DNA of 36,331 nucleotides from an uncultured Christensenellaceae bacterium (GCA_944376205.1 CALWBV010000014.1:1-36331); one strand, 5' to 3'. Shown: positions 19,007 through 28,228, numbered from the stretch's first letter. Made by a program: numbers and translations. Notes: generated from the sequence alone by a model not told the origin.

Positions 19007-19708
19007 TTAGCCTATAATAGGTTGAAGTCTGGGTTTATTGCCGCTTCTGGGGTATTTTTTAGGGCTGTCGGACAACTTTTTTATCTCGATAATAAATCTT
19101 TTATCTCCGCCGGGAAGAGTAAATTCGTGGATATTTTTGACTTTTGAATTGAGGATAGACAGAATTTTTTGAGAATTTTGGAGTTCCTCTTTATAATTTA
19201 TACCCTTATAAGCGAGAAAAATTCCGCCTACTTTTATCAAAGGCAGGGTGTATTCTGCAAGCGTAGGAAGGCTTGCCACAGCTCTTGCCACGCAGCAATC
19301 GAAAGACTGATAATTTTTGATTGCAAAATCTTCAGATCTTTGGTGTATGAAATCCACATTGAAGAGTGACAACTCTTTTACGACTTCTTCTATGAATGTG
19401 ATTTTTTTATTGACGCTGTCTACAAGAGTAAAATTTCTGTTGGGATTGACGATAGCGAGGGGTATGGAGGGAAAACCTGCTCCGCAACCTATATCGCATA
19501 CGGTGTTTCCGTTTAGAATTTTATCGCCGAGAAGACTGTCTATAAAATGTTTTGTCTCAACTTCTTCTTTATCCGTGACGGCTGTGAGATTGAATTTTTT
19601 GTTCCATTCTGTAAGAAGATAAAAATAGCGTGAAAACTTATCCGCAATCTCTTGCGAATCATAGCCGTTGTCACATAAATATTTTGAAATCAAAGGCATG
19701 TTTTCCAT
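19007..19708 (-). CDS. rsmG: 16S rRNA (guanine-N7)-methyltransferase RsmG
   Basis: The 233-residue SAM-dependent enzyme methylates N7 of G527 (E. coli numbering) in 16S rRNA. The SAM motif is CDIGCGAGFPSIPLAI at 71-86. The N-terminal WNKKFNLTAVTD and HFIDSL motifs and the C-terminal KYPRSGNKP tail are family signatures. Length is typical (about 235). The start is M1 or M4; no strong Shine-Dalgarno is visible at either. It follows mnmG by 37 bp on the same strand, the usual gidA-gidB order. Confidence 0.95.
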   Translation of the reverse strand: MENMPLISKYLCDNGYDSQEIADKFSRYFYLLTEWNKKFNLTAVTDKEEVETKHFIDSLLGDKILNGNTVCDIGCGAGFPSIPLAIVNPNRNFTLVDSVNKKITFIEEVVKELSLFNVDFIHQRSEDFAIKNYQSFDCCVARAVASLPTLAEYTLPLIKVGGIFLAYKGINYKEELQNSQKILSILNSKVKNIHEFTLPGGDKRFIIEIKKLSDSPKKYPRSGNKPRLQPIIG

Positions 19709-19745
19709 AGTATTTTTACCGCATTATACGATTATAGGCATGACG

Positions 19746-21614
19746 TCAGAGTTTGTTTTTGGCGAGATATACCAAAAGTACCGTTATATCGGCAGGCGAA
19801 ACGCCGCTTATTCTCGATGCCTGCGAAAGATTGAGAGGTTTGATTTTGTTGAGTTTTTGTCTTGCCTCTATACGCAGTCCTTTTATATCGTTGTAATCTA
19901 TGTTTTCGGGAAGAACTTTACTTTCTAGCTTGCTTATATCGTCTATCATAGCCTGCTGTTTGATAAGATATCCTTGATATTTTACCTCTGTCGCAACTTC
20001 TTCGAAACATCTTCTGTCAAGGTCTTTCAACTCTTCGAAATTATCCATAAGCATATCGAAAGTTATGCCCGCTCTTTTGAGCATATCTTTATAGGACAAG
20101 CCGTTGTTGGGTATAGATTCGCCTATCGACTCAAAAAATTCTCTGTATTCTCTGGGAGGGATTATTTTGTCGAGTTTTTTATCTATTTCTTTGAGAGTAT
20201 TGAGTTTTTGTTGGAGATTTTGCCATCTTTCGTCTGATACGAGACCTACCTCTCTTCCTATCGGAGTAAGTCTTTGATCGGCGTTTTCCTGTCTCAAAAG
20301 AAGTCTGTGCTCCGCTCTCGCAGTCATCATTCTGTAAGGTTCGTTGGTACCTTTGGTGACAAGATCGTCTATAAGTACGCCGATATAAGAATTGTCTCTT
20401 TTAAGAACGACGTATTCTGCGTTTTTGAGATAGCGTGAAGCGTTGATGCCTGCCATAATACCCTGTGCCGCCGCTTCTTCGTAACCGCTGCTGCCGTTGA
20501 GCTGACCCGCAAGGAAAAGTCCTTGGATATCCTTTGTCATAAGATATGGAGTCAGACAAAGCGAATCTATACAATCGTATTCGATTGCGTATGCAAATCT
20601 CAATATTTTGACCTTTTCGAGACCTATTACGCTCTTGTACATTTCGAGTTGAACGTCAAAAGGCAATGACGACGACATACCCTGCACATACATTTCGTTG
20701 GTAAGAGAACTCTCCGGTTCGATAAAAATCTGATGTCTTTCTTTATCGGCAAAGCGCATGACTTTGTCTTCTATCGAAGGACAATATCTCGGACCTATGC
20801 TGTGAATACTTCCGTTGTACAAAGGCGAACGGTCGATATTCTGCATAATGATATCTTTAGTTTTTTGTGTGGTATATGTGAGATAACAAACTTCTTTATT
20901 GGGTACGAATCCCTTTGTCATAAATGAAAAAGGATAAATATTTTCGTCGCCTTTCTGCACTTGCATAACGTCGAAATTAATAGTCTTTTTATCCACTCTG
21001 GCAGGCGTACCCGTCTTGAATCTTCTCGTGGGGATACCGAGTTTTATAAGGCTGTCGGTGAGGTGCGTAGCCCTTGAAAAACCGTTGGGTCCCGTCTTTG
21101 TAACGTTGTCGCCGATGATAATGTGTGCATTGAGATATACGCCCGTGGCAACTACTATTGCGTCGCAGAAAAATTCCTGATTGAGAGTTGTTTTAATGCC
21201 GCATACTTTACCGTTTTTGGTGAGTATTTCGGCGACTTCTCCCTGCAATATATCGAGATTTGGTTCGTCCTCGAGTACTCTTTTCATATAGTGGTGATAG
21301 AGTGTCTTATCGGCTTGACCGCGAAGCGACTGTACGGCCGCACCCTTTCCCATATTGAGCATTCTTATCTGCAAAAGGTTGTGATCTGCCGAAATTCCCA
21401 TCTGACCGCCGAGAGCGTCTATTTCTCTGACAAGATGTCCTTTTGCCGTACCGCCTATCGCAGGATTGCATGCCATGAAAGCTATTGCGTCCAATGACAG
21501 CGTAACTACCAGTGTTTTGTGTCCGAGTCGTGCAAGCGCAAGGCACGCTTCTACGCCTGCGTGTCCCGCTCCTATAACTATTGCGTCGTAATTTTTCTGA
21601 TAGCTGTCCAACAT
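19746..21614 (-). CDS. mnmG: tRNA uridine 5-carboxymethylaminomethyl modification enzyme MnmG (GidA)
   Basis: The 622-residue FAD enzyme partners with MnmE to modify the wobble uridine (cmnm5U34) of certain tRNAs. The FAD-binding loop is IGAGHAGVEACLA near residues 14-26, and CNPAIGGTAKGHL follows near 48-60. The C-terminal helical MnmE-binding region is complete (QASRISGVSPADITVLLVYL). The frame is open 101 codons upstream, but that part is low-quality sequence overlapping mnmE. ATG 21614 is preceded by AGAGGA and gives the normal length. It is divergent from mnmE across an 84-bp gap. Confidence 0.96.
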   Translation of the reverse strand: MLDSYQKNYDAIVIGAGHAGVEACLALARLGHKTLVVTLSLDAIAFMACNPAIGGTAKGHLVREIDALGGQMGISADHNLLQIRMLNMGKGAAVQSLRGQADKTLYHHYMKRVLEDEPNLDILQGEVAEILTKNGKVCGIKTTLNQEFFCDAIVVATGVYLNAHIIIGDNVTKTGPNGFSRATHLTDSLIKLGIPTRRFKTGTPARVDKKTINFDVMQVQKGDENIYPFSFMTKGFVPNKEVCYLTYTTQKTKDIIMQNIDRSPLYNGSIHSIGPRYCPSIEDKVMRFADKERHQIFIEPESSLTNEMYVQGMSSSLPFDVQLEMYKSVIGLEKVKILRFAYAIEYDCIDSLCLTPYLMTKDIQGLFLAGQLNGSSGYEEAAAQGIMAGINASRYLKNAEYVVLKRDNSYIGVLIDDLVTKGTNEPYRMMTARAEHRLLLRQENADQRLTPIGREVGLVSDERWQNLQQKLNTLKEIDKKLDKIIPPREYREFFESIGESIPNNGLSYKDMLKRAGITFDMLMDNFEELKDLDRRCFEEVATEVKYQGYLIKQQAMIDDISKLESKVLPENIDYNDIKGLRIEARQKLNKIKPLNLSQASRISGVSPADITVLLVYLAKNKL

Positions 21615-21639
21615 ATGTTTATCCTCTGAAATTACGATT

Positions 21640-21692
21640 ATTATATCACACGCTTGTATTATTTGCAAATGCAATAACGGCTGTGATATAAT
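21640..21692. promoter_or_regulatory. Divergent mnmG/mnmE promoters sharing one -35 hexamer
   Basis: The palindromic hexamer TTGCAA at 21663-21668 reads the same on both strands. To the left, 17 bp away, is a minus-strand TATAAT (21640-21645) for mnmG. To the right, 18 bp away, is a plus-strand TATAAT (21687-21692) for mnmE. The mnmE ATG follows six bases after its -10 box. Confidence 0.65.
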
Positions 21693-21698
21693 TAAATT

Positions 21699-23027
21699 AT
21701 GAAGACGATAGCTACGATATCCACACCTGTGGGAAAAGGCGCAATTGCCGTAGTAAGAATGAGCGGAGACAATGCTTTGGAGATTGCCTCTCGTATTTTT
21801 TCTACAAAAAAACTCAAGAGTTTTACCGACGCCGTCCCCAATTTTATGTATTACGGACAGGCGGATATGGGCGCTTTCAAGGACAATATACTTGCGGTTT
21901 ATTTCAAAAAACCTCATTCCTATACGGGTGAAGATTTAGTGGAATTTCAGTGTCACGGCGGCGTAAGACTCGTAAGAGAACTTTTGAGACGTTGTCTCGA
22001 ATGCGGTTGCGATATAGCCGACAAGGGAGAATTTACGAAAAGGGCTTTTCTCAACGGTAAAATAGCTTTGAGCGACGCAGAAGGTATAGTCGATATGATA
22101 AACGGCGAAAGTACGGCGGCACTCAATGCGAGTTACAGACTTTCCAACGGCGACATAGCCCGTAAGATAACTTCTTTGCAGGACAGATTACTCGACTGTA
22201 TATCTCATCTCGAGGCAAGTTTGGATTATCCCGAGGAGATGGAGGAAGAAGCACGTGCAGACGGTAAGAATATAAGCAAATCCATAGCCGACGAACTTAA
22301 TATATTGAGCAAGAGCGCTGCGACGGGCGGATATATAAAACAAGGTATCAACGTTGCGATAATAGGACAAGCCAACGTGGGAAAATCCTCTCTTCTCAAT
22401 GCGCTTTTGGGTAAACAGCGTGCGATAGTTACGGAGATAGCAGGCACGACGAGAGACAGTCTCGAAGAAAGTCTCGAAGTAAAAGGCGTACTCGTCAAAC
22501 TCATAGACACCGCAGGTATAAGGGATACCGACGACGTTGTCGAAGCAATAGGAGTCGAAAGAAGTCTCGAGGCGGCAAAAGGCAGTGATATAATTCTCTT
22601 TTTGACCGAAGCCGGAAGAGAGCTCAACGACTATGAAAAAAGCCTTATTTCACGGTTTGACAAGGATAAAAAGATACTTCTCGTCATCAACAAGTGCGAT
22701 CTCAACCCCGACAGCCGTGACGGAGTGCATATAAGCGCCAAAAAAGGACAAGGAATAGACGAGCTCAAAGACAAGATCGTCGATACCGTTTTGGGCGGGA
22801 ACCTTGACAGCGGCAGCGATGTTATCACCAACGAACGCCACGCACAGGCAATAGAAAGAGCGCTTGCAAGCGTCAAAAACGCTTATCTGAATATAGATAC
22901 TCTTCCCACCGAATGCGTGCTTATAGATTTGAGAGACGCATACGTCGCACTCGGAGAAATCACGGGAACGACGGCTACGGAAGAAATAGTGACGAGAATT
23001 TTTTCTAAATTCTGTCTCGGAAAATAG
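21699..23027 (+). CDS. mnmE: tRNA modification GTPase MnmE (TrmE)
   Basis: The 442-residue GTPase acts with MnmG on wobble uridines of tRNA, using a formyl donor bound by its N-terminal domain. The G1 motif is GQANVGKS at 223-230, G2 is GTTRD near 249-253, G3 is DTAG at 270-273 and G4 is NKCD at 331-334. The C-terminal FCLGK provides the invariant Cys. Length is typical. There is no Shine-Dalgarno; a -10 box ends 6 bp before the ATG. In most Firmicutes mnmE lies upstream of mnmG on the same strand. Here it is inverted between mnmG and jag. Confidence 0.96.
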   Translation: MKTIATISTPVGKGAIAVVRMSGDNALEIASRIFSTKKLKSFTDAVPNFMYYGQADMGAFKDNILAVYFKKPHSYTGEDLVEFQCHGGVRLVRELLRRCLECGCDIADKGEFTKRAFLNGKIALSDAEGIVDMINGESTAALNASYRLSNGDIARKITSLQDRLLDCISHLEASLDYPEEMEEEARADGKNISKSIADELNILSKSAATGGYIKQGINVAIIGQANVGKSSLLNALLGKQRAIVTEIAGTTRDSLEESLEVKGVLVKLIDTAGIRDTDDVVEAIGVERSLEAAKGSDIILFLTEAGRELNDYEKSLISRFDKDKKILLVINKCDLNPDSRDGVHISAKKGQGIDELKDKIVDTVLGGNLDSGSDVITNERHAQAIERALASVKNAYLNIDTLPTECVLIDLRDAYVALGEITGTTATEEIVTRIFSKFCLGK

Positions 23028-23450
23028 TTTTGCCGAATATATCGACGTACATTTTCGGTTTGGAAATAGTTTTATAAAAGCGCAGTAATTTTTTGAAATA
23101 AATCACAGATTTGCTACCTACTCTATTGTCACACAAAGTATATAATCTAAACGTAAAAAATGTTCTTCACAAACAACTTTTTTAAGTTTCAGAGGTAGTA
23201 AAAAAATATAATATTTCTATTCTCGAATTTCAGGAGTTTTTTCGTCGTTACATAGAAAAACGCTCCTTTTTCAAACTCTTTATGAATTAACAGAATCACA
23301 TCGAATTCATCTAAAGGTTGATTGTTTTTTTTGAATTTTTTCCCCGCATTATCGGCGGGCTTTTTATATTTTTTCTACATAATATAATATTATTATTTAT
23401 CAATATTAAATAATAAAGTCGTTGAGTGCGTATCGGGGTTTATTGTATTA
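23028..23450. other. Intergenic region after mnmE
   Basis: No open frame with a start signal is visible. A GC stem (CCCGC-7 bases-GCGGG, about 23343-23359) followed by a T-rich run is a plausible mnmE terminator, although it lies about 310 bp after the stop. Confidence 0.5.
23342..23372 (+). terminator. Probable terminator of mnmE transcript
   Basis: Stem CCCGC/GCGGG with a 7-base loop followed by CTTTTTATATTTTTT. Confidence 0.65.
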
Positions 23451-23595
23451 TATAATCATACAAATTGAAAAAAGCAACCGACAGTTGACGAATTGTATTG
23501 TGTCGGTTGGTTGAAAGAGAGTTATTATATTGGTAAAATCAAATTATATGTTAAGTAGTTAAAAAGGCTTGCAACCGTGCAAGCCTTTTTGTACT
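23451..23595 (+). ncRNA. Candidate small RNA between mnmE and jag
   Basis: A TATAAT (23451-23456) is followed by the inverted repeat CAACCGACA (23475-23483) / TGTCGGTTG (23501-23509), then a perfect terminator at 23561-23590. The predicted transcript would be about 130 nt. No coding frame fits. The -35 is not at standard spacing (TTGAGT is 23 bp away), so the promoter is uncertain, and the terminator may simply serve jag. Confidence 0.3.
23561..23590. terminator. Strong bidirectional terminator
   Basis: AAAAAGGCTTGCA-4 bases-TGCAAGCCTTTTT, a perfect 13-bp inverted repeat. It lies about 100 bp past the jag stop on the minus strand and can act in both directions. Confidence 0.9.
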
Positions 23596-23692
23596 TATAG
23601 TTGATTTTGAGCGCTAAAAACGCATTAACGCATATTTACTGCGTCTGTATTCCGATATTGAAAAAACGTATATCTATACGGATTTTACTCTA

Positions 23693-24466
23693 TCAAAAGA
23701 GCTTCTTTTTCTCTCCGCCGTACGTCTTCATTCTGCCGTAGCCCGTTCTGTTGAATGCCTTGGTGTCTGTCTGCGTCTGGGGTGCAGAAGTACGGGGTGC
23801 AGAATTCTGTGATTGAGAATGATGAGGCTTTTTGTTTTGAGGTCTTCTGTCTCTGTCAAAAGAAGGCTTCTTGGGAGAAATCACAACATATCTGTTGGGT
23901 TCTTCGCCGTGGCTTTCCGTAGTGACGAATCTGTCGTCGTGCAAAGCCGAGTGGATAATTCTTCTCTCAAAAGGATTCATAGGTTCGAGAGCTTCTTCCT
24001 TGCGGTTTTTAGCTACTCTGAAAGCAATTTTCTTTGCAAGTTTTGACAGCGTAGCGGTACGTTTTGCACGGTAGTTTTCTCCGTCTATAACGAGTCTTTT
24101 GCCAAGGGGATTGTCCTTGTTGACGATGAGAAGGGACAGATATTGCAGAGAGTCGAGTACGTCGCCTCTGTAACCGATAAGTACGCCTGTGTCTTCACCG
24201 GAAAGAGATACGTAGTAAGCGTCTTCTTTTTCCTCGACTTCGGCTTTGCAGTCTATGTTCATTCTCTCGATGATACCGTTGAGAAAATCGCTGACGAGCA
24301 CAGCGCCCGTAACTTTTTGTGTCACTCTGACCGTAACTTTTTTTCTCAAAAGTCCGGTCTCTTTAATTTTTTCCGCTTCGACTTCGTTTTCGTTGAGTCC
24401 CAGTTGTTCGAGGGCTTCTTTAAGCGCCTCGGCATAACTGTTTGCGGTAATTTCTATACTTTTCAT
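23693..24466 (-). CDS. jag: RNA-binding protein Jag (KhpB/EloR)
   Basis: The 257-residue RNA-binding protein is linked to cell elongation and division and sits beside yidC. The Jag-N domain is residues 1-50. A type II KH domain covers about 75-150 (GVLIGYRGDVLDSLQYLSLL contains the GxxG-like loop). An R3H domain covers about 150-215 (PFERRIIHSAL, then ESHGEEPNRYVVI). The last 40 residues are basic and Gln/Asn/Ser-rich, probably disordered. GAGGAG precedes the ATG. It is 25 bp after yidC in the rpmH operon. Confidence 0.93.
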   Translation of the reverse strand: MKSIEITANSYAEALKEALEQLGLNENEVEAEKIKETGLLRKKVTVRVTQKVTGAVLVSDFLNGIIERMNIDCKAEVEEKEDAYYVSLSGEDTGVLIGYRGDVLDSLQYLSLLIVNKDNPLGKRLVIDGENYRAKRTATLSKLAKKIAFRVAKNRKEEALEPMNPFERRIIHSALHDDRFVTTESHGEEPNRYVVISPKKPSFDRDRRPQNKKPHHSQSQNSAPRTSAPQTQTDTKAFNRTGYGRMKTYGGEKKKLF

Positions 24467-24491
24467 TTAATATCTCCTCAAAGATAGCAAG

Positions 24492-25616
24492 CTATCTTTT
24501 TTGTGTAATAATCACGTTGTCTTCAAGCTCTCTCTTCTTGTCTGCCTTTTTGACGATAAGGTTAAAGGCGACGGAAGTTGCGGTCGTAATAATGTTGCTC
24601 ACAAAGTAATAGATTGCGAATGCAGCACTGTACATTATTGCAAAGAAACCGAGAATGAGCGGCATCATGTAAATCATGACTTTGTTCATGATCTGCTGTT
24701 GTTTTTGTTGAGCTTCGCTGCCGGTCGTAGGAGGCTGCATAGGCTGCATCTTCTGCTGAAGCATCGTAGCAAAGAAGCTGGTCAGTATTGACAACAAAGG
24801 CAACAGGAGATAACCGTTCCAATTCTTGAGATCCGTAAAGCCCGACTTGTTGTAGTGGTTCATGATAGGGCTCATAAGCTCGTTGTAGGATACACCTGCA
24901 ATATCGGGAATGGTAGCCGATATTCCGCCGAGTCCGCTGGATATAAAGTTGTCGTACGAAGGAATTACGTTTGCCCAGGTATCGGACATAAATACGTTTT
25001 TGACCCACAGCCAGCTTTCGGGCGAATAGCCTTCGATAAGTTTTTGATTGAGTTCGTTGACGAGTCCCGCAGCTTCGATATGAGAGTACGAAGGGAAGAA
25101 GTTTGCGGCAAGGTTACCCGACGAATCGAGAATAGTTTGACCGATTGCTTTTTCGATAGCTTCGTGGTTGTCCACAAAGAATTGCAGATATACGTCGTTG
25201 TAAAGGTTTGTCACGATAGTTTCGTTGACATAAACGATATACTCTCTGAAGCCCTGGAAGACGATAGCGAAGATAACGAGCGTGAAAATCATCGGAAGAC
25301 ACGAAGACATCATGTGGATGTTTGCCGATTTTTGCAACTCGTATTGCTTTTGTCTCAAAATGTCGGGACGGTTAGCATACTGTTTCTGAAGTTTTTCGAG
25401 TTGGGGACGGAGTTGATCCATTTTGTATTTCTGCTTGCGCATACTGAACTTTTGCCATATGTCGAGTGGCAAAAGAACTATTCTCAATACGATTGAGAAT
25501 ACGACTACGGTCCAACCGAAATTACCTATACCGCTGTTCATCCAGTCGAGAAGGCTGATGATAGGTTTCCAGATAGAGTTGACGCCGCACAGCGTCATAA
25601 AATTCATAAAAGCCAT
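24492..25616 (-). CDS. yidC: Membrane protein insertase YidC/SpoIIIJ/Oxa1
   Basis: The 374-residue insertase places proteins into the cytoplasmic membrane, alone or with SecYEG. Family features: first helix GWTVVVFSIVLRIVLLPLDI with the hydrophilic-groove Arg, a coiled basic hairpin (MRKQKYKMDQLRPQLEKLQ), IHMMSSCLPMIFTLVIF, and the conserved WLWVKNVFMSD. It is longer than B. subtilis SpoIIIJ (about 260) because of an extra roughly 70-residue external segment near 125-195 and one near 215-255. No lipobox Cys follows a signal peptide at the start. The ATG overlaps the end of yidD by 13 bp, and AAGGAAA precedes it. Confidence 0.93.
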   Translation of the reverse strand: MAFMNFMTLCGVNSIWKPIISLLDWMNSGIGNFGWTVVVFSIVLRIVLLPLDIWQKFSMRKQKYKMDQLRPQLEKLQKQYANRPDILRQKQYELQKSANIHMMSSCLPMIFTLVIFAIVFQGFREYIVYVNETIVTNLYNDVYLQFFVDNHEAIEKAIGQTILDSSGNLAANFFPSYSHIEAAGLVNELNQKLIEGYSPESWLWVKNVFMSDTWANVIPSYDNFISSGLGGISATIPDIAGVSYNELMSPIMNHYNKSGFTDLKNWNGYLLLPLLSILTSFFATMLQQKMQPMQPPTTGSEAQQKQQQIMNKVMIYMMPLILGFFAIMYSAAFAIYYFVSNIITTATSVAFNLIVKKADKKRELEDNVIITQKR

Positions 25617-25843
25617 TTTGCGTTTCCTTTGAAGTCGTCCTTGACGGGGTCGAAACCGCCTTTAGAAAAAGGGTTGCATCTCAACAATCTGACAGTGCCC
25701 ATTGCCGTACCCTTAAGATAGCCGTACTTTTTGACAGCCTGCGCCATATAAGCCGAACAACTCGGGATATATTTGCAGGTACTCGGAAGTACAGGGTTGA
25801 CGAAGCACTTATAATAGCCGACGATAAGATTATGTCTTTTCAT
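25604..25843 (-). CDS. yidD: Membrane protein insertion efficiency factor YidD
   Basis: The 79-residue YidD family protein assists YidC in membrane insertion. The signature Cys pattern is seen: CKYIPSCSAYMAQAVKKYG, then RLLRCNPFSKGGFDPV. It probably binds the membrane through an N-terminal amphipathic helix. Its last codons overlap yidC, so the two are coupled. Oddly, no Shine-Dalgarno or -10 box is evident before the ATG, and 592 bp separate it from rnpA, which usually adjoins it. Confidence 0.92.
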   Translation of the reverse strand: MKRHNLIVGYYKCFVNPVLPSTCKYIPSCSAYMAQAVKKYGYLKGTAMGTVRLLRCNPFSKGGFDPVKDDFKGNAKWLL

Positions 25844-26435
25844 AGCGGTAAGCCCGACGGACGGGATAATTTGGTTTGTTGCCGAAAGAATCGGAATGGT
25901 TTGCTATCGTTTGCATATCGGAAAAAGTCGGAACATGCGCTTTCGTATGCGTGCACGCATGACTGTGCAGGCGCCGATGTGCGGATAAACGGATAATAAA
26001 TTAGAAATTATCAAGATAGAATAATACCTTATGATATTCAGTTGTCAAATAATAATTGACGATACTAAACAGCGATATTAAACTTACTTTCCGAATTTGT
26101 CCTCAATATCAAAGCGGCGACATACAGACGCGAAGTATATCAGCTTGCAAAAGACGATTTATTATCTTCTCTTACGGATTGAATTATCTGCAAGAAAATA
26201 AAGATAAATACATTATGCAGTACGAGTGTGATTGCAGTAATTGTCAATTCAACGTCTGAATGAAAATCAATTTAGAGACTGATTGCGCCGATTTTGTTTT
26301 CCGATTTATAAGATTTACTGCAAGAGACGTATGCCGATTTACTCTGTACAAACTCTTTCTCTTTGACAAAAGATTTTGCATAAAAAGTTTTGCCAAAACA
26401 AAAACCGTTAAAACTTACAAGCAGAGCTTTGCAGT
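25844..26435. other. 592-bp intergenic region between yidD and rnpA
   Basis: No convincing gene is visible; a plus-strand frame at 26056-26259 begins with TTG and lacks a ribosome site. The right half is AT-rich. Near 25944-25966 is an alternating purine-pyrimidine tract containing TGCGTGCACGCATG. The gap is unusual because rnpA and yidD are normally nearly contiguous. Confidence 0.6.
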
Positions 26436-26837
26436 TTATTTTCCGCATACTCTCTTGAGCGTAGAATGCAATTTAAGTCTTTTTGCCACCTCAGAGTCTA
26501 TTTCTTTTTCAAAAAGATTTTCTTTTGCAAGAAGGTGTGCGAGTGCGCTTGAAAGCTGATAAAAATCTGCCTCGGCGCATTCCGATCGTGCAATAACGAT
26601 AAAATTGTGATTGTCCTTCATATAAGGAATTAGAGCCCTGAAGGCTTCTCTCAATCTTCTTCTCGTTTTGTTGCGCACGTTGGCTTTGCCGACCTTCTTG
26701 CTGACTATAAAACCTACTCTCAAAGGATATTTTGAGGGAGCATAGACCAGTACAAGCAGTTTGTTGGCAAAGCTGTGTCCGCGCTTGTGCAGATAATCAA
26801 AGACTTTTCCGTTTTTAAGCCTGTACTTTTTTTGCAT
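26436..26837 (-). CDS. rnpA: Ribonuclease P protein component
   Basis: The 133-residue basic protein is the protein subunit of RNase P, which removes 5' leaders from pre-tRNA together with the rnpB RNA (not in this window). The RNR signature is VRNKTRRRLREAFR near residues 54-67. The N-terminal YRLKNGKVFDYLHKRGHS is typical. Length is slightly above average (about 115-120), with a longer C-terminus (to VCGK). It starts 7 bp after the rpmH stop, in the same transcript. Confidence 0.95.
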   Translation of the reverse strand: MQKKYRLKNGKVFDYLHKRGHSFANKLLVLVYAPSKYPLRVGFIVSKKVGKANVRNKTRRRLREAFRALIPYMKDNHNFIVIARSECAEADFYQLSSALAHLLAKENLFEKEIDSEVAKRLKLHSTLKRVCGK

Positions 26838-26844
26838 AGTCCGA

Positions 26845-26979
26845 TTAAGCGGTCAGTTGCTTTCTGCCCTTATTGCGGCGTCTCTTGAGAACGTTTCTGC
26901 CGTTTTTGCTGCGCATTCTCTCACGGAAGCCGTGAACTTTGGATCTTTGTCTTTTTTTAGGTTGATAAGTTTGTTTCAT
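26845..26979 (-). CDS. rpmH: 50S ribosomal protein L34
   Basis: The 44-residue ribosomal protein L34 reads [18 protein letters not shown], continuing [20 protein letters not shown] and ending GRKQLTA. That is the standard L34 pattern and length. AGAGAGGA precedes the ATG with good spacing. It is the first gene of the rpmH-rnpA-(yidD-yidC-jag) cluster and faces the 5.2-kb gene-poor region, as rpmH faces oriC in other Firmicutes. Confidence 0.97.
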   Translation of the reverse strand: MKQTYQPKKRQRSKVHGFRERMRSKNGRNVLKRRRNKGRKQLTA

Positions 26980-27022
26980 TTTCGAGTCCTCTCTTTATAT
27001 ATAAAAATAATTATGCTTTAAT

Positions 27023-27051
27023 AGTATAAATAAAAAAACAATACCTGTCAA
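27023..27051 (-). promoter_or_regulatory. Sigma-A promoter of rpmH operon
   Basis: On the minus strand a perfect TTGACA (27046-27051), a 17-bp spacer and TATACT (27023-27028). The leader is about 35 nt. Confidence 0.8.
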
Positions 27052-27913
27052 GCAAAAATACCTTACAAGCAACAAACTTGTTCAAACTTGCTTTATGAAG
27101 GGAAAAAAGGATATCGTATCCGTATTGTAGCTCTGTCTTGTAACCAATCTGTCGTAACCGATCTGTTGCTGCAATAGTCGAATGCCAACGGTGTGTCATA
27201 AGTTTGTCGGGTATGACTTTTACTTTGAGACTTTCTTCGGGGCAGTCTCTCGTTGTATCTAATTTTTTCTACTCCCTGACTGACACACGCTGGTTGCTCG
27301 AGAGCACATTGAGAAAAATGGTTAAAATCTATGTTATTGTGCATTAGCCGAAATCATAACAGAAATACACCGACAAAGATACATTGCATATTGCATAATC
27401 ATGCACATTATATAACTATATAGTATAAAAGGCACTTATTTCGCTTATTTAAGTCGAAATGATGATACTTATATAAGTGGATAATTAATAGTTATATTAG
27501 TAAAAGCGGCATTAATTTGACACATTGATATATCGTATATAATACATGATAGAATCGGCTTTTATATAGCAATCCGATTGTGCCGGTAAAATCCGACTTT
27601 ACATTAAATTTTCTGATTATACGCATTTTCGCTGTAAATTTGCATAGTGCGCAGGCTTAAAAAGGCAGTAAAACTTCTCAAAATCAGAATATTTTTGCTT
27701 AAATTTTGTTAAAGTCGGTTTTGAAAATTGCAAATTTTGCAAAAACGCCTTAATTGGGCAAAACGGAGGTACTCACCTATCTCCGCCCATCATGTTTTTT
27801 ATGTTAAAAATAAGCAATAAAACGACTTATTTAATAGCCAATTGGCATAAATCACGTGTTTTTTCAGTAAAATAGCATTAATAATTGAGATAAATTTATT
27901 TGATAACAAAAAA

Positions 27914-27929
27914 TGTTGCACGTGAAACT
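27914..27929. promoter_or_regulatory. parS-like site 1
   Basis: TGTTGCACGTGAAACT matches the parS consensus TGTTTCACGTGAAACA at 14 of 16 positions, with the central CACGTG intact. Confidence 0.7.
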
Positions 27930-28219
27930 TTTTGAGTTTATGCAAATAAAAATGTAGTTGTATCGGGATTGATTAAGTGATTTGTATTAAATCAAACAAA
28001 CAACTTTGCTTTTTTTATAGGATATTAACTTTATAAACGATATTCATACAGCATACATGATTTTATGTATTGTGCTGTATCACTACATTTTCAATGATAA
28101 ATTGCTTAAGTTGTGCTTTTGCTATTACCTGCGCACGCACACGTTAAGATGTTTGAATTGTTTTGCGATTTGATTAAATTAAGTGAATAATGTATCTATA
28201 TTGAATACTGCAATAATAT

Positions 28220-28228
28220 TGTGTATAA
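28220..28228 (+). promoter_or_regulatory. DnaA box (TGTGTATAA)
   Basis: Matches TGTGNATAA, the reverse complement of TTATNCACA. Confidence 0.45.

Noticed and set aside
19746..21917. Longer mnmG start at 21917
   Set aside because: The extra 101 residues overlap mnmE and its promoter and do not resemble MnmG; ATG 21614 has a Shine-Dalgarno and gives the normal length.
26056..26259. A 67-codon frame between yidD and rnpA
   Set aside because: TTG start, no Shine-Dalgarno, no motif.
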